Shown here piece by piece: positions 1-9,634 of a stretch of 64,000 nt of DNA; position 1 is the stretch's first letter; the number at the start of each line of letters is the position of its first letter. The notes beneath the pieces were generated by a model. It worked only from the letters and a program-made list of their open reading frames with translations, searched no databases and was not told where the DNA came from. The DNA lies in NCBI RefSeq assembly GCF_000281045.1, contig NW_008246099.1, forward strand, positions 378,077 through 442,076, given 5' to 3'. The position numbers were made by a program, and so were the translations under genes. This DNA comes from Saprolegnia diclina VS20 (taxonomy: Eukaryota; Oomycota; Saprolegniomycetes; Saprolegniales; Saprolegniaceae).

Positions 1-901
1 CAACCAGCAACCCGATGAATCCAAGATTCCGGCACTCCCGCAGCGATAAAGTGGAGGAATTGTACTTGCTGTTTGTATACCTGCGTCATTTTATTTTTCT
101 GCACTGCGGCTACCCTATGCACTGTTCGAGTGATATCCCAATCCTCTATGCATGCATACCTCCAACATCGGATATATCCATAATACGATCCAGCCTCAAA
201 AGACGCATGATAAAACCTTTAGGAATACATATCGAAACACAAGCGATACTTGAAGCCATGCCAGAGTCGTGCTGGCGGCTTCAACGGCGGCTGCGTGAGA
301 AAGGTGCGTTGGGGTTGTGGCGCCCTCTTGGGTGTGCTGCTTGCGCCGTCGCCCAGCGAGTAGTATCTGCTTGCGTTAATCTGGGAGAGTATCCCGGTGG
401 TTTCTTGCTTCAGTTCTGCAATCGTCGGCCACCCGAGTGGCCTTGGTGCATAAATACACAGCGGCTAGTAACCCGAGCCCTGGGAACGAAACACCTGCGA
501 CCCGATCAAGATGTTCGCCGTACAGTGTTAACTGTAAATACAGCGTCGTGGCCAAGCACTGGATCGCACCAGGCGGGATCGCGATTTCCAACGACGTTGC
601 CGCTGACGCTAGCTTGAATAGAATTGCAGCTGCAGAGGACCCGTTGGTAAAGAAGAAGGACGCAGCTGCGCGATAGGAACGCGACAGCCCATGAAGAGAT
701 CGTCACAGTCCTTGGCCACAAGAACCTTCAGGTTACGGTACTTGAGCCAGCGCTGCTGGTTCACTCTGCCTTGCATTCTCACGCGGCCCTCTTTTGTGTG
801 GACTGCTACATTGCTCTCACGGTTCACGACGACTCCTTCTTTCTCAATGAAAGCTCATGCAATTCATACATATGACGGAACTAAAGTCGATCCGTGATTG
901 A
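1..901. other. No confident gene; short coding-like stretch on the minus strand
   Basis: I see no complete gene here. On the minus strand from about 880 to 609 one frame stays open for about 90 codons and contains well-formed sequence such as VAVHTKEGRVRMQGRV and WLKYRNLKVLVAKDCDD. It has no good start codon and no splice partner that I could find. It may be an exon of an unrecognised gene or a decayed fragment. Plus-strand frames of 60-200 codons over the same bases have no recognisable features. Confidence 0.25.
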
Positions 902-1735
902 CTAGACGAGGCGCGTGGGCATGCGTCCAGACGCGACCTTGCTGCGCTGCTTGTCCAGCGTGGCCTGCAAGTTGCTCGTCGCCTTGGCGTTCGACTTGCG
1001 CTCACTCTTCTTGCCTTGCTGCATGTGCACAGCGGCAAAGAAGCACGACGTCGCGTACGACACGGTCGCAGCGACCTCCATGTAGTACGACGCACCGAGG
1101 CGCAAGCGCTGGCCCGACGGCGCTTGGCCGTTCCAAACGATGAACGCGATCGCGGCCCAGATCGTCGCGAGGCCGGTCATCATGGCGGCAAAACCCACGA
1201 TGCACGACTCGTTGCGCGCGCAGCAGACGCCGGCGAGAAGGAGGCAGAAGGCAAAGGCCCCAAAGATGGGGCTCAGCATCGCGAACGCGAGTGACGCCTT
1301 GCCCTTGGCGCTGCACGTGTTGGTCAAGAAGGCATCGAACGTCGCTTCGTCAATGTCGAGCACAGTCGAGAGAAGGCGCTTTTTAGAGCCGCCGTCTTGG
1401 GCGAACGTCGCACACGCACCTTGGTTGGGCAGCACGATGGTCGAGTTGGCATCCGACGCGTTCAAGTCCACACGGACATTGCGGCTGCTGCTGTAGTAGA
1501 GGTAGCACTGCCCCGTCGTCTGCACGTTTTCATCGAGACCATGCGATCCGGACTGGAGGAACGAGACGTCGGTGCAGTAGCCCCACACGCCGGCCGTGAA
1601 CGTCGCCGACGTCATTTGGCCATTGTTCGAGTACGCGAGGAGAGACCAGAGCGGGAGGCCCGCGGCGAAGGCTGAGAGCACGACGGCAGCGGCGCTGGCC
1701 GCGACGCTAAGCATTCCGACGCAGGAGCATGGCAT
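902..1735 (-). CDS. Four-transmembrane (claudin/tetraspan-like) membrane protein
   Basis: Single-exon gene of 277 aa, read from the methionine at 1735 because hydrophobic segment 1 follows directly; an in-frame ATG 45 bases upstream is less likely. I see four hydrophobic segments: near residues 5-30 (AASAAAVVLSAFAAGLPL), about 150-175, about 185-205 and about 225-245. A roughly 110-residue loop between segments 1 and 2 contains several cysteines and an NxT/S site, so it is probably extracellular or lumenal. The C-terminal tail is basic and lysine/serine-rich, as expected for a cytoplasmic tail. This topology resembles claudin/PMP22-like tetraspan proteins, but I do not see the claudin WGLWCC signature. 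The function is unknown; a plasma-membrane role is inferred from topology only. A TCCGGATA motif lies about 60 bp upstream. Confidence 0.75.
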   Translation of the reverse strand: MPCSCVGMLSVAASAAAVVLSAFAAGLPLWSLLAYSNNGQMTSATFTAGVWGYCTDVSFLQSGSHGLDENVQTTGQCYLYYSSSRNVRVDLNASDANSTIVLPNQGACATFAQDGGSKKRLLSTVLDIDEATFDAFLTNTCSAKGKASLAFAMLSPIFGAFAFCLLLAGVCCARNESCIVGFAAMMTGLATIWAAIAFIVWNGQAPSGQRLRLGASYYMEVAATVSYATSCFFAAVHMQQGKKSERKSNAKATSNLQATLDKQRSKVASGRMPTRLV

Positions 1736-1793
1736 GGTCAAGCGTTGCTGGCCGGAGGCAATTTCACAACTGCCGTGCAACAGCTCATTTTTG

Positions 1794-1801
1794 TCCGGAT
1801 A
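1794..1801. promoter_or_regulatory. TCCGGATA motif in a divergent promoter
   Basis: An exact TCCGGATA lies about 60 bp upstream of the tetraspan start (1735, minus) and about 180 bp upstream of the gene starting at 1978 (plus). It belongs to a set of similar sites upstream of start codons in this window. A regulatory role is inferred from position. Confidence 0.35.
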
Positions 1802-1977
1802 AAATGACGTGTAACTGCTGCGGCCCTCCGCGCCGCAATTTTTTTATTTATTCTCCATACAAATAGAATATAGACATGCGGCAAAAATGTATTAAAATAC
1901 GTATGTTTTTCAAAACATACAGCGACCAAGTGATTACGAGCCGATAAATTCTATTGCGCAAAACCGTCCTTGCCTCG

Positions 1978-3296
1978 ATGTCGGACGACGTCTCGATCCT
2001 CGTCCTCCTCGACGAGTGCGAAGATGCGGTCGCGCATGTGACCGCGATGTGGGGCATGGAAATGGACGAGGAAGCGCCATGGCATGCGGCGGAAGCCATC
2101 GCCGCCGAGTGCTGGGCGACTGTTCATGCGCTCTGCAGCGCCGACGCCACGGCCTGGTGTATGGACGACAAGCCATGGTATACCGCAATACATGTGGGCA
2201 GGCGTGTCATAGACGTTGCAACTAGCAACGAGGCTGTTCCTGTGGTAGAGGCCATCCTCATCGCTACCGACGACGAGAGTAGCGAGATGCCGATCAAGAA
2301 AGCGACGCTTGAAGACGACCTGCTCGACCTGGAGATGGAGCTGTCGCTAGCCATGGCCCAGATCCAGACGGTGGACGTGGAGGCAATCAAACCATCCGCA
2401 CCAAGGGCTGAGCCAACGCCACAACGAGCGTTGCCGACTGCCAAGAAGAAGAAGAAGCGACGCCGCCAGCGCTCGAACGAGACGCCGCAAAGCGTTTGGC
2501 ATGGATACCAAAAGCTCACGCTGCAGTCCCACGTCGAGCGACAAGCCAAGGCCAGAGCCCAGCGCGAGGTGAGTTTGCACATCGAGCTACTCCGTGGTGG
2601 CATCTAAGGTCGTCATTTTGGCTGTAGGCGCTCGAACTTGAAGTCGCATCCGCGGTGCAGACACGACTCCAAACCACACGCGAGGTGTGGGCATCGTGCT
2701 CACAGACACTTAGACTCACCGAACTTAGCGCATGTCTCCTCCGCGAGTCGAGTTGCCGGCAGCGCGCCCACCAAAGAGCTACTTGACCACATACTACATC
2801 GAGGGACCCCGCTGCCCATTGTCGTCTCCAGTGGCAGCACCAATCAACGATGCTGGACCGCGCGACGTCCTCGTGTCTGTCTACCGCAATGACGACCGAC
2901 GCACCATGACGCGCATTCTGGCTTCGTCCTGGGCGGATTTGGGTGCCAAAATCGCCTACAAACTCAACGTAGCCAACCTTGAGTTCTTCTGTCAGTTGCA
3001 CGCTGACGCTGCTGTACTAGATGCCGTCCGTATGCAGTCTCTTGCGAGAAACGGCGCGCATCAGCCCCAACGGCGACTACACCAAGCTCTCGCCAGTCTC
3101 GCGGTTTGAGCAGCTTCGACGCGGTGACATTCTTTGTGCCATTCACAAACAGTCATCGGAGCCGAAAACGCGCATGGCACCGCCGCCTCGTGTGACCACG
3201 CCCAAGGCACCGCTTCGCACCATACGCGGACGCCCGCTCTGGGACAAGCACGGACGCCGGTTGGACGTCGCCATGTCGTTACATACATTAAGTTAG
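1978..3296 (+). CDS. Unrecognised multi-exon protein with a basic/coiled-coil region
   Basis: Exon 1 (1978-2568) begins at MSDDVSILVLLDECEDAV and encodes an acidic helical region followed by a lysine/arginine block (KKKKKRRRQR) near residue 160 that could be a nuclear localisation signal. A GTGAGT...TGTAG intron (2569-2627) joins in frame to a helical stretch, ALELEVASAVQTRLQ. The middle of the gene (about 2730-2990) is coding in another frame, so one more junction near 2740-2780 is needed and I could not settle it. A last intron of about 55 nt ending near 3037 leads to SRFEQLRRGDILCAIHKQ and the stop. I do not recognise the family; the coiled-coil-plus-basic pattern is only loosely reminiscent of bZIP-like oomycete regulators. 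Its stop codon overlaps the stop of the convergent neighbour. Confidence 0.55.
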
Positions 3297-4264
3297 AGGT
3301 GGCCGTAGTATGGTATCGACGATAGCATGTCGATCGCGCCCGAATGGCTAAACGCAAAGGCTGCCAGTGCGTTCTTCTCGGCAGCTTTCTCGACTTTTCG
3401 GAGGTGCACGGTGCAGAGCCCGTGGTTCTTCGAGAGCTTCTTGCAGCCTTTGGCCGTACACAACTTGTCTTGCCGATGCACTTCGCAGTAGCCGCCGCCG
3501 CGGTCGGTGCGCACGCAGTTGGGCTCTTGGCAGCTCCGAAAGCCGCCGTGGGTCGCGCAAAAGTTGCCTCGCTGAGCGCCCTTGGTGCAGTTCTCGGCCT
3601 GGCAGCGTTTACCCCCGCCGTGCGCGCGGCAGAAGCCGCCGCCTTGGCTGCTTTTCATGCAGTTGAGGTGCTTGCATCGCGCGCCGCCGCCGTGGGCCTT
3701 GCAGAGCCCGTGGGACTGTGCGGCTTTGGCACACCCGGGCTCCTTGCACTGCTTGCCGCCGCCGTGGCCGATACAAAATTCACCGTTCTGCGACGACTTG
3801 CCACAGCCCGGCACCGAGCACTTGCGACCACCTCCATGGGCTTTGCAGTAGCCTTTGGAGCGCACGCGACGACCGCAGTTGGGCACTTGGCAGAGTGCGT
3901 GGGGCTTGGTTGAGGACGACGATGTCATCGACGCAGACGAGACACAGCGCTGGAGATACGTTGGCGCAGGCACTTTTGTGTGCGGCGAGAGCACACTCGG
4001 GTCAAAGACTTCTTCTTTGATGGACCGAGGTGTCAAAAGCTGCGTATCCAAGTCATCAAATGCCGACTGCAGAAACGAGCCGTCGAGTGGATGAAAGTGC
4101 GGCACGAGGCAGTCGTTCGGTGCGAACGCCAATGGTTCGAGAAACGCCGGGTCGATCTTGATGGGCGGCGACGACGACGACCGTGGTGGGATCGCCGAGT
4201 CGTCGAGCAGTAGTAGCTGGAGGTCCTCGGGCCGAAGCGCGCCCGGAGACAGCGTCACGCTCAT
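3293..4264 (-). CDS. WRKY19-like zinc-finger protein with seven C-x4-C-x9-C-x2-H repeats
   Basis: A single-exon protein of about 323 aa starting at MSVTLSPG (an ATG 18 bases upstream is also in frame). The N-terminal 120 residues are low-complexity and serine/proline-rich. They are followed by seven tandem repeats of about 24 residues, each C-x4-C-x9-C-x2-H and most ending HGGG(R/K), for example CSVPGCGKSSQNGEFCIGH. This is the pattern of proteins annotated in oomycetes as WRKY transcription factor 19-like zinc fingers; it is not a true WRKY DNA-binding domain. A nucleic-acid-binding or nuclear role is inferred from the repeats. A short lysine-rich tail follows the seventh repeat. The opposite strand is open for 189 codons here, but that is a shadow of the repeats. 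Confidence 0.85.
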   Translation of the reverse strand: MSVTLSPGALRPEDLQLLLLDDSAIPPRSSSSPPIKIDPAFLEPLAFAPNDCLVPHFHPLDGSFLQSAFDDLDTQLLTPRSIKEEVFDPSVLSPHTKVPAPTYLQRCVSSASMTSSSSTKPHALCQVPNCGRRVRSKGYCKAHGGGRKCSVPGCGKSSQNGEFCIGHGGGKQCKEPGCAKAAQSHGLCKAHGGGARCKHLNCMKSSQGGGFCRAHGGGKRCQAENCTKGAQRGNFCATHGGFRSCQEPNCVRTDRGGGYCEVHRQDKLCTAKGCKKLSKNHGLCTVHLRKVEKAAEKNALAAFAFSHSGAIDMLSSIPYYGHL

Positions 4265-4815
4265 TATAGGATTCAATTGCACACTGGCGCCATCTCGTAT
4301 CTTTGCGTGACGCGGTAAAACGGCTGAAACCGACGCGCGCGTTGCGTCTTATCGCGGGCGGGTGTTGCGGCAGAGGCTTGTCGTCTCTTGAAACCAGAGC
4401 CTAGTTGGAGTCATGGCGACTGGCGCTTTCGGTGCTCTCGAAGAACTCAGATCTTGGCTATCCGAAATCTGTTGACATCAGGACAGGTGAAGTCATAAAG
4501 GCGGGTCTGGGCTGGTTGTATATCCCTTATCTGATCATTTGCATGCTTGCATGGTGGCGTGGTAGGAGCGGGTGCGGTGACGACATTCGTCGTTCATAGC
4601 TGTGTGGAATATGTTCTGCTGTGTCTGTGGTTTCTGTCATTTTCCTTGCTACGAGTTGCTGATAGGACAAATATTTCCATTTCGTTTGTAAAACATGGCA
4701 AGATTTGTCGTAGCAACGCACGACAGCACCCGAGTTCGCGAACGAGGTGCAGCGACCATCATTCTTCATGTGGCGGAATTTTCTCTGCCACTTTGCATTT
4801 TCATATATTTTCAAA
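4265..4815. other. Divergent intergenic region, no gene seen
   Basis: About 550 bp separate the divergent starts at 4264 (minus) and 4816 (plus). Frames of 60-150 codons occur but have no recognisable features. It presumably holds both promoters. Confidence 0.4.
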
Positions 4816-5700
4816 ATGGACGTCGGCGAGCACTGCAGTAACCCGGGCTGCAACCAGAAGGACTTCCTGCCGTTCGCTTGCGACTGCTGCAACGGGATCT
4901 TTTGCCTCGAGCACCGCACGTACGACGCGCACGCATGCGCCCAAGCCGGCGCCAAGGACGCGCGGGCGATCACGTGCCCGCTGTGCCGGGCGACGATCCC
5001 GCTGACCGGCGCCATGGACGTCGACGAAGTCTGGGCCGCGCACGCGCGCACGAACTGCAGCCCCGACAAGTACGAGGAAAAGAAGAAGCCCAAGGAGCGC
5101 TGTGCCGCCGACGGTTGCCGAGAAGTGCTCACTGCGTCCAACACGGTACAATGCAACTCGTGCCGGAAGAAGGTGTGTCTCCGCCATCGGTTTGAAACCG
5201 ACCACCAATGCCCACGCCGCGCTACGCCGCCAGTGCGACCAGCGTCCATGCAGCAGCGCATGGGCTCGTCCGTCTCACGCCTCGTGCAGTCGGCCAAGGT
5301 AACATTCTTTTTTGGCGCTCGCCATCACTCTAGACACCAACTGTAGACGGCCGCAGCGGCGCCCAGTAAGACCACCGTCACGGCGGCCTCCGAGAGCTGT
5401 CCGATGTGCCAAGAGAAGTTTCGATACACGTCACAGCTGATTGCGCATGTGAACAAGGCGCATCCTGACAGCGGCCGCGCGCGTCCTTCGGCGGTACGCA
5501 GCGACACTGTACGTATCTTGTTGGACGATCGAAACTCGTAGGCGCCCAGAGCGAGCGCGGCGCCTGTGGCTTCGAGCGGTCAGGAGACATGTCCTGTGTG
5601 CAGGGCATCGTTTGCTGATGTAACGCAGCTCATTGCACACGCCGAGTCGGCCCACCAAGGCCAGGCGCAACAAGGCAAGGGTGACTGTAGCATGATGTAG
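4816..5700 (+). CDS. AN1- and C2H2-type zinc-finger (stress-associated-type) protein
   Basis: Three exons: 4816-5298, 5347-5508 and 5542-5700, all phase 0, giving about 267 aa. Residues 1-60 form an AN1 finger (CSNPGCNQKDFLPFACDCC...FCLEHR) and residues 95-135 a second (CAADGCREVL...CNSCRKKVCLRHR). Exons 2 and 3 each encode one C2H2 finger: CPMCQEKFRYTSQLIAHVNKAH and CPVCRASFADVTQLIAHAESAH. Two AN1 plus two C2H2 fingers is the architecture of plant SAP11/13-type and animal ZFAND2-type proteins, which act in proteotoxic or stress responses with ubiquitin and the proteasome. The second intron is only 33 nt and ends in an in-frame TAG, so its retention would yield a protein without the last finger. 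The start at MDVGEHC was chosen because the first AN1 cysteine follows directly. Confidence 0.88.
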
Positions 5701-6405
5701 ATAAATCGAGCCAAAACCACTCACTAGACACCACATCGTTCTCTTCTTGACGTGCAACGAGGGTTGTCGTACGGCAAATATTAGCCCATTAAGCTACCAG
5801 CGAGGAGATTCACATTTGCTGAAGTCTTCGGACGGAGAATCTGTCCATGAGATCTCCCAAGCAGCTGCCCAAGCAGCCATTGCCACTGAATCGAAGTGAT
5901 CAGGGCGACACTGAAGATTGGTGTTGCGGTGCAGAAAGCTGATGAGTTTGAGACGGCCTCTCGCCCGCAAGCAGCAGCGGTAGCTGCGCAACGCTGTGCA
6001 AAGACGTGCAGTCCACGCGCCAACGGACTTCAACTGCACTTCAAACGTCCAGCGTTTTGTTGAAGAAGCTGGCTCTTTCAGGCGAAAAGAAGTTGCTTCG
6101 GCGAAGAAGCATCTCGCTGTAGTAGTACAGGCATGCATGGGCGCTTGCATCTTACGTGCTCAGGACGTCTGAGGCGCTTCTCACAAAGAAACCTTTGGAA
6201 TCTCGCATTGCCATTGACTGGAGGACGGTTGCCATGTCCATATCGACGTTCGTATCAGGCTCGGGTAGCAGGTTTGGTGAGGCAAATGAAGATGTGACCG
6301 AAGTGGTCGCGTGCTGTGTCGGCCCGCCGGTGGCATCCGGATATCTCGGGCGGAGGTTTTCTATCCGGATGTGAGGCGCTGGAGGGCAAATTGAATTTGC
6401 TCAAG
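5701..6405. other. Intergenic region with TCCGGATA-type sites near its right end
   Basis: About 700 bp without a gene I can support. Minus-strand frames at 5794-6150 and 6255-6899 have no recognisable content. The right end carries two copies of the upstream motif listed separately. Confidence 0.4.
6336..6369. promoter_or_regulatory. Two TCCGGATA/TATCCGGA motifs upstream of the DUF1769-PH-DUF547 gene
   Basis: TCCGGATA at 6336-6343 and TATCCGGA at 6362-6369 lie about 65 and 40 bp upstream of the ATG at 6406. The paired arrangement recurs at 22419-22443. Confidence 0.4.
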
Positions 6406-9327
6406 ATGCTGACGTGGGGTCTTGTCGGGGGCATCCTCTGCCTCTGGTTCTCGTTCGAGCCCGCGGTGTCGATCGCGATGCTGCTCAGCATGTTCGTGCT
6501 CGTCTCGTACGCGGCCAACAACCTCATCCTGCGCTGCTCGCCCGTGCACATGTGCCACATGGACGTCCACGACGAGCGCGCGGCCATCGCCAAAGACAAA
6601 ACGTCGCCGCTCGCGTTGGCGCTGGAGAAGCAGCCGTGGCACGTGCCAGCGCTCGAGATCAGCGAGATGCTGCTCAGCAACAGCAACAACAAGATGCAGG
6701 GCGATGTCGTGCAGGGCCAGGCCATTTGGCCCAACTCGGACGAACCGATCGCGTTTGAGAACGACCTCTTCCGCGGCAAGGTGCTTTTCTTGCTGCGCAC
6801 CGAGCCCGAGAGTCCGAAATGGCACCACCTCTTTGTCGGTCGCCGACGGCTCTTCTGGGTCCAGCTCCAGGGCCAATTCAAGGTGCAGCCCGTCGGCACG
6901 GTCTACATTGGCGGCGAGGTGCCACGCAAGATGAAGCTGGGCTTTGTGACCAACACGCTCGTGCGTATCCTTCTCTCGGTGCTCAACTGCCTCGTCGTCG
7001 GACTGCACTACGGTCTTGGCCACGCGTACCCCAAGGATGTAGTCGCGCCTGAGGACGAAGAGCTTCCGCACCTCTCGTTTCCACTCCAATCGTCTGTCGA
7101 CGAGTTTATTTGCACGCGCGCCGGTGACGCGCCGCCAGCGCTGGGCACGGACGGGCTCGGCGAGTCGACTGACGCACGCGCGCGGCGCAAGGCGGGCACG
7201 CAGCGCTACGAGTTCAACACATCGGACACGTACTCGTTCTCGTTCTTTAGCTTCTTCATCGACTTTGAGCGCTGGAAGGTCGTCAACGTACCGGGCATGC
7301 CGGACACGAGCCTTGCGACGTTCTGGGACACCATGCCGCTGCGCATCGTCGCGTACAGCCTCAAGGCGCCGACGGGCCACCGCCATGACCGCCACGTCGC
7401 CGGCCAGAAGCAGTACTACCTCTGCTTGCAGCTGTCGCCAACCCCGACCGCAGTCCGACCTCGCACGGCCCGGTCGCTCTTTGGCCTCGACATGGAAAAT
7501 GAAGCCAACGAGTTTATCAAGGACGAAGAAGCGCACCACGACCAACTGCTCTCGGAGCTGGACGTGTTTGAGTTTTGCGTGCCCGTGTGGGTCGAGTACT
7601 TTAGCACAACTGAGGGTGTCAAGGGCCCGGGCGAGCGCCGCGTCGGGTACCTCTTTGACATCCTCGAGTACACGGACGGTAGCCGGACGGTGCTCAAGAA
7701 GCACCGGTTCGCGCTGCACACGGCCGTCCAGACAAACCTCGCCATCTCGCTGGCGTCCGACGATTTCGACGCCGACGATCCCACGATCGAGTTTACGATT
7801 CAAACAAAAACGAGCTCGACCCGCGCCATTGACACGGAACGCAGTCTCATTGATGCGGCGCTGCACGACCTCGCGGTCGACGCGTCATCGTCCTCGTCGT
7901 CGCTCTCGCGCAAGATTGCAGCCAAGGCAGCCCTCAAGCGGCTGTTGACGCAGCCGAGCTCGGTGGTACCGCACGCCCCGTTCTTTGCGACGCGGCCAGG
8001 GATTTCGACCGGCAGCCAAGGACAGGTCGTACGCATGCTCTGGGACTCGCACTGGCGCAACGAGTGGCTCGTCCTCGACACGAAGAAGCACGAGGTGCGT
8101 TTCTTCCGCACGCAGTCGTCGACGCCGTGCCTCGTCATTCCAATCGCAGACATCTTTGACGTGACGCCGGCCAGCGACTACCTCAACTTGCCGCCACCCG
8201 CCAACTCGGACGGCATGTACTGGTTTGAGATTGAGACCTTGACGCGCGTGCACTGCATCGCGGTCGCGTCGCTTGGCGAGTGCGAATTTTGGCACCGCGC
8301 GATCGTCGCCGAGATGGACACGCTCTCGGGCGTCGTCATGGCCCACGATCTCGTGAGCAAGCCATATTATCTTGTCGCCTCAACCCTCGGCCGCGACCGA
8401 TACCAAAATGAGTTGCACTGCGGCACGCGGGACGACGAGGCGGTCGCCAAGGACGAGCAGCGGCGCATACTCAACGACCGGCGGATCGGCGTTCGCTTTG
8501 GCGCCTCGGCCGATCTAGATGTCTGCGACGTTGTCGAGCAAGCGCTGCGGATGGCGATTCTGCTGCGCCAGCACCCGCAACTGTGTCTGACGCATGAAGT
8601 GCTCATGTTTTTGGACGTCGTCGCGAGCATCAAGCAAGTCAATGCGACCTTGACGCTCTTTGCCATGAACAGCCCGGACCGCACCGCGTTCTTCCTCAAC
8701 TTGTACCACCTCCAAGTGCTCCACGGACACTTCTTGGACCTCCTCCCGCATTCGAAAGCGACGTGGGCCACGTTCTTCAACAGCGTTGCGTACGACGTCT
8801 CGGGCTTGCTGTTTACGCCGGCCGAGATCGAGCACTGCATCCTCCGCACATCATTGCCGCCGTTCAAGGCGCCCTTCCCGCGGCCATCCTGGTCAACGAG
8901 CGACCCGCGAACACCGCTCGAGGTCCGCGGCGCCGACTACCGCATGGTGTTTGCTCTCAACCCGACGACACGTTCGAGTGTGAGTGTCGTGACCGTCTAC
9001 CGCGGCTTTGCGCTCGAGCACCAGCTCAACTTTATGGCGCGGCTCGTGCTCTCGACGCTCGTGTCGGCCGACATGCGCAAGCACATCATCTACCTCCCTC
9101 GCGTCTGCGAATGGTACGCGGCAGACTTCCCCGGCCACCATAATGTAAGCAACGTGGTTCGGACGCTCGTGAGCTACCTCGACGGCGACTTGAAGGGCAA
9201 CGTCGAAGCGCTCCTGAGCCAGCCGAGCAAACTCGCCATCAAGTATTTAAACTACGACTATAGTTTCCACGCGACAGTCCAACTCAGCAACTGGAAGGCG
9301 CAGCCGTCGACCGCGACCGCCAGTTAA
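6406..9327 (+). CDS. DUF1769-PH-DUF547 multidomain protein
   Basis: A 973-residue single-exon protein, taken from MLTWGLVGG at 6406; the in-frame ATG at 6316 would place the promoter motifs inside the gene. Residues 1-45 form one or two hydrophobic helices, so it is probably membrane-anchored. Residues 70-370 match the DUF1769/UPF0590 family (KVLFLLRTEP, FWVQLQGQFK, VYIGGEVP, ending QKQYYLCLQLSP). A region near 380-540 contains acidic and serine-rich stretches. A PH-like domain spans roughly 545-650 (WRNEWLVLDTKKHEVRFF ... CEFWHRAIV). A DUF547 domain follows at about 700-950 (AFFLNLYHLQVLHGHF). In other proteins PH and DUF547 combine in lipid-membrane contexts; the biochemical role of DUF1769 is unknown. 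Two short DUF1769-only paralogues lie 3 and 4 kb downstream. Confidence 0.88.
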   Translation: MLTWGLVGGILCLWFSFEPAVSIAMLLSMFVLVSYAANNLILRCSPVHMCHMDVHDERAAIAKDKTSPLALALEKQPWHVPALEISEMLLSNSNNKMQGDVVQGQAIWPNSDEPIAFENDLFRGKVLFLLRTEPESPKWHHLFVGRRRLFWVQLQGQFKVQPVGTVYIGGEVPRKMKLGFVTNTLVRILLSVLNCLVVGLHYGLGHAYPKDVVAPEDEELPHLSFPLQSSVDEFICTRAGDAPPALGTDGLGESTDARARRKAGTQRYEFNTSDTYSFSFFSFFIDFERWKVVNVPGMPDTSLATFWDTMPLRIVAYSLKAPTGHRHDRHVAGQKQYYLCLQLSPTPTAVRPRTARSLFGLDMENEANEFIKDEEAHHDQLLSELDVFEFCVPVWVEYFSTTEGVKGPGERRVGYLFDILEYTDGSRTVLKKHRFALHTAVQTNLAISLASDDFDADDPTIEFTIQTKTSSTRAIDTERSLIDAALHDLAVDASSSSSSLSRKIAAKAALKRLLTQPSSVVPHAPFFATRPGISTGSQGQVVRMLWDSHWRNEWLVLDTKKHEVRFFRTQSSTPCLVIPIADIFDVTPASDYLNLPPPANSDGMYWFEIETLTRVHCIAVASLGECEFWHRAIVAEMDTLSGVVMAHDLVSKPYYLVASTLGRDRYQNELHCGTRDDEAVAKDEQRRILNDRRIGVRFGASADLDVCDVVEQALRMAILLRQHPQLCLTHEVLMFLDVVASIKQVNATLTLFAMNSPDRTAFFLNLYHLQVLHGHFLDLLPHSKATWATFFNSVAYDVSGLLFTPAEIEHCILRTSLPPFKAPFPRPSWSTSDPRTPLEVRGADYRMVFALNPTTRSSVSVVTVYRGFALEHQLNFMARLVLSTLVSADMRKHIIYLPRVCEWYAADFPGHHNVSNVVRTLVSYLDGDLKGNVEALLSQPSKLAIKYLNYDYSFHATVQLSNWKAQPSTATAS

Positions 9328-9634
9328 CAAATCAAACCCACTCGATTCTACTTTATTTCTAGTCGTTTTGGGATGGTCATCGGAAATCTACTGATTAACA
9401 TTGCCGCTGCATGTGGTTGAGTCAGAGGACGTAGTTGTATAATAGTCGAGGCGGCTGTATCTCGCAATCGCAGCGCGTTGGAGAGACAATGACTCGGCGG
9501 CTCTCAGCCCGGCCAGCTCCAACGGCTGCAACCTCAGTCGGCGCGATACTCAACACCAGCTAAACAGCGACTAAACCGCATTGCCTGGGTGGGTTGAAGT
9601 ACTGAATACGACAATTCGAAATCTCCCGAACCGC
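9328..9634. other. Short intergenic region
   Basis: About 300 bp between a stop and the next start. I see nothing specific in it. Confidence 0.3.

Noticed and set aside
3344-3913. A 189-codon plus-strand frame opposite the WRKY19-like gene
   Set aside because: It mirrors the cysteine/glycine repeat of the real gene; alanine-rich composition and no start context.
6361-7866. A 501-codon minus-strand frame opposite the DUF1769-PH-DUF547 gene
   Set aside because: Its arginine/valine-rich composition is what the reverse complement of a GC3-rich gene gives, and the plus strand has three recognised domains.
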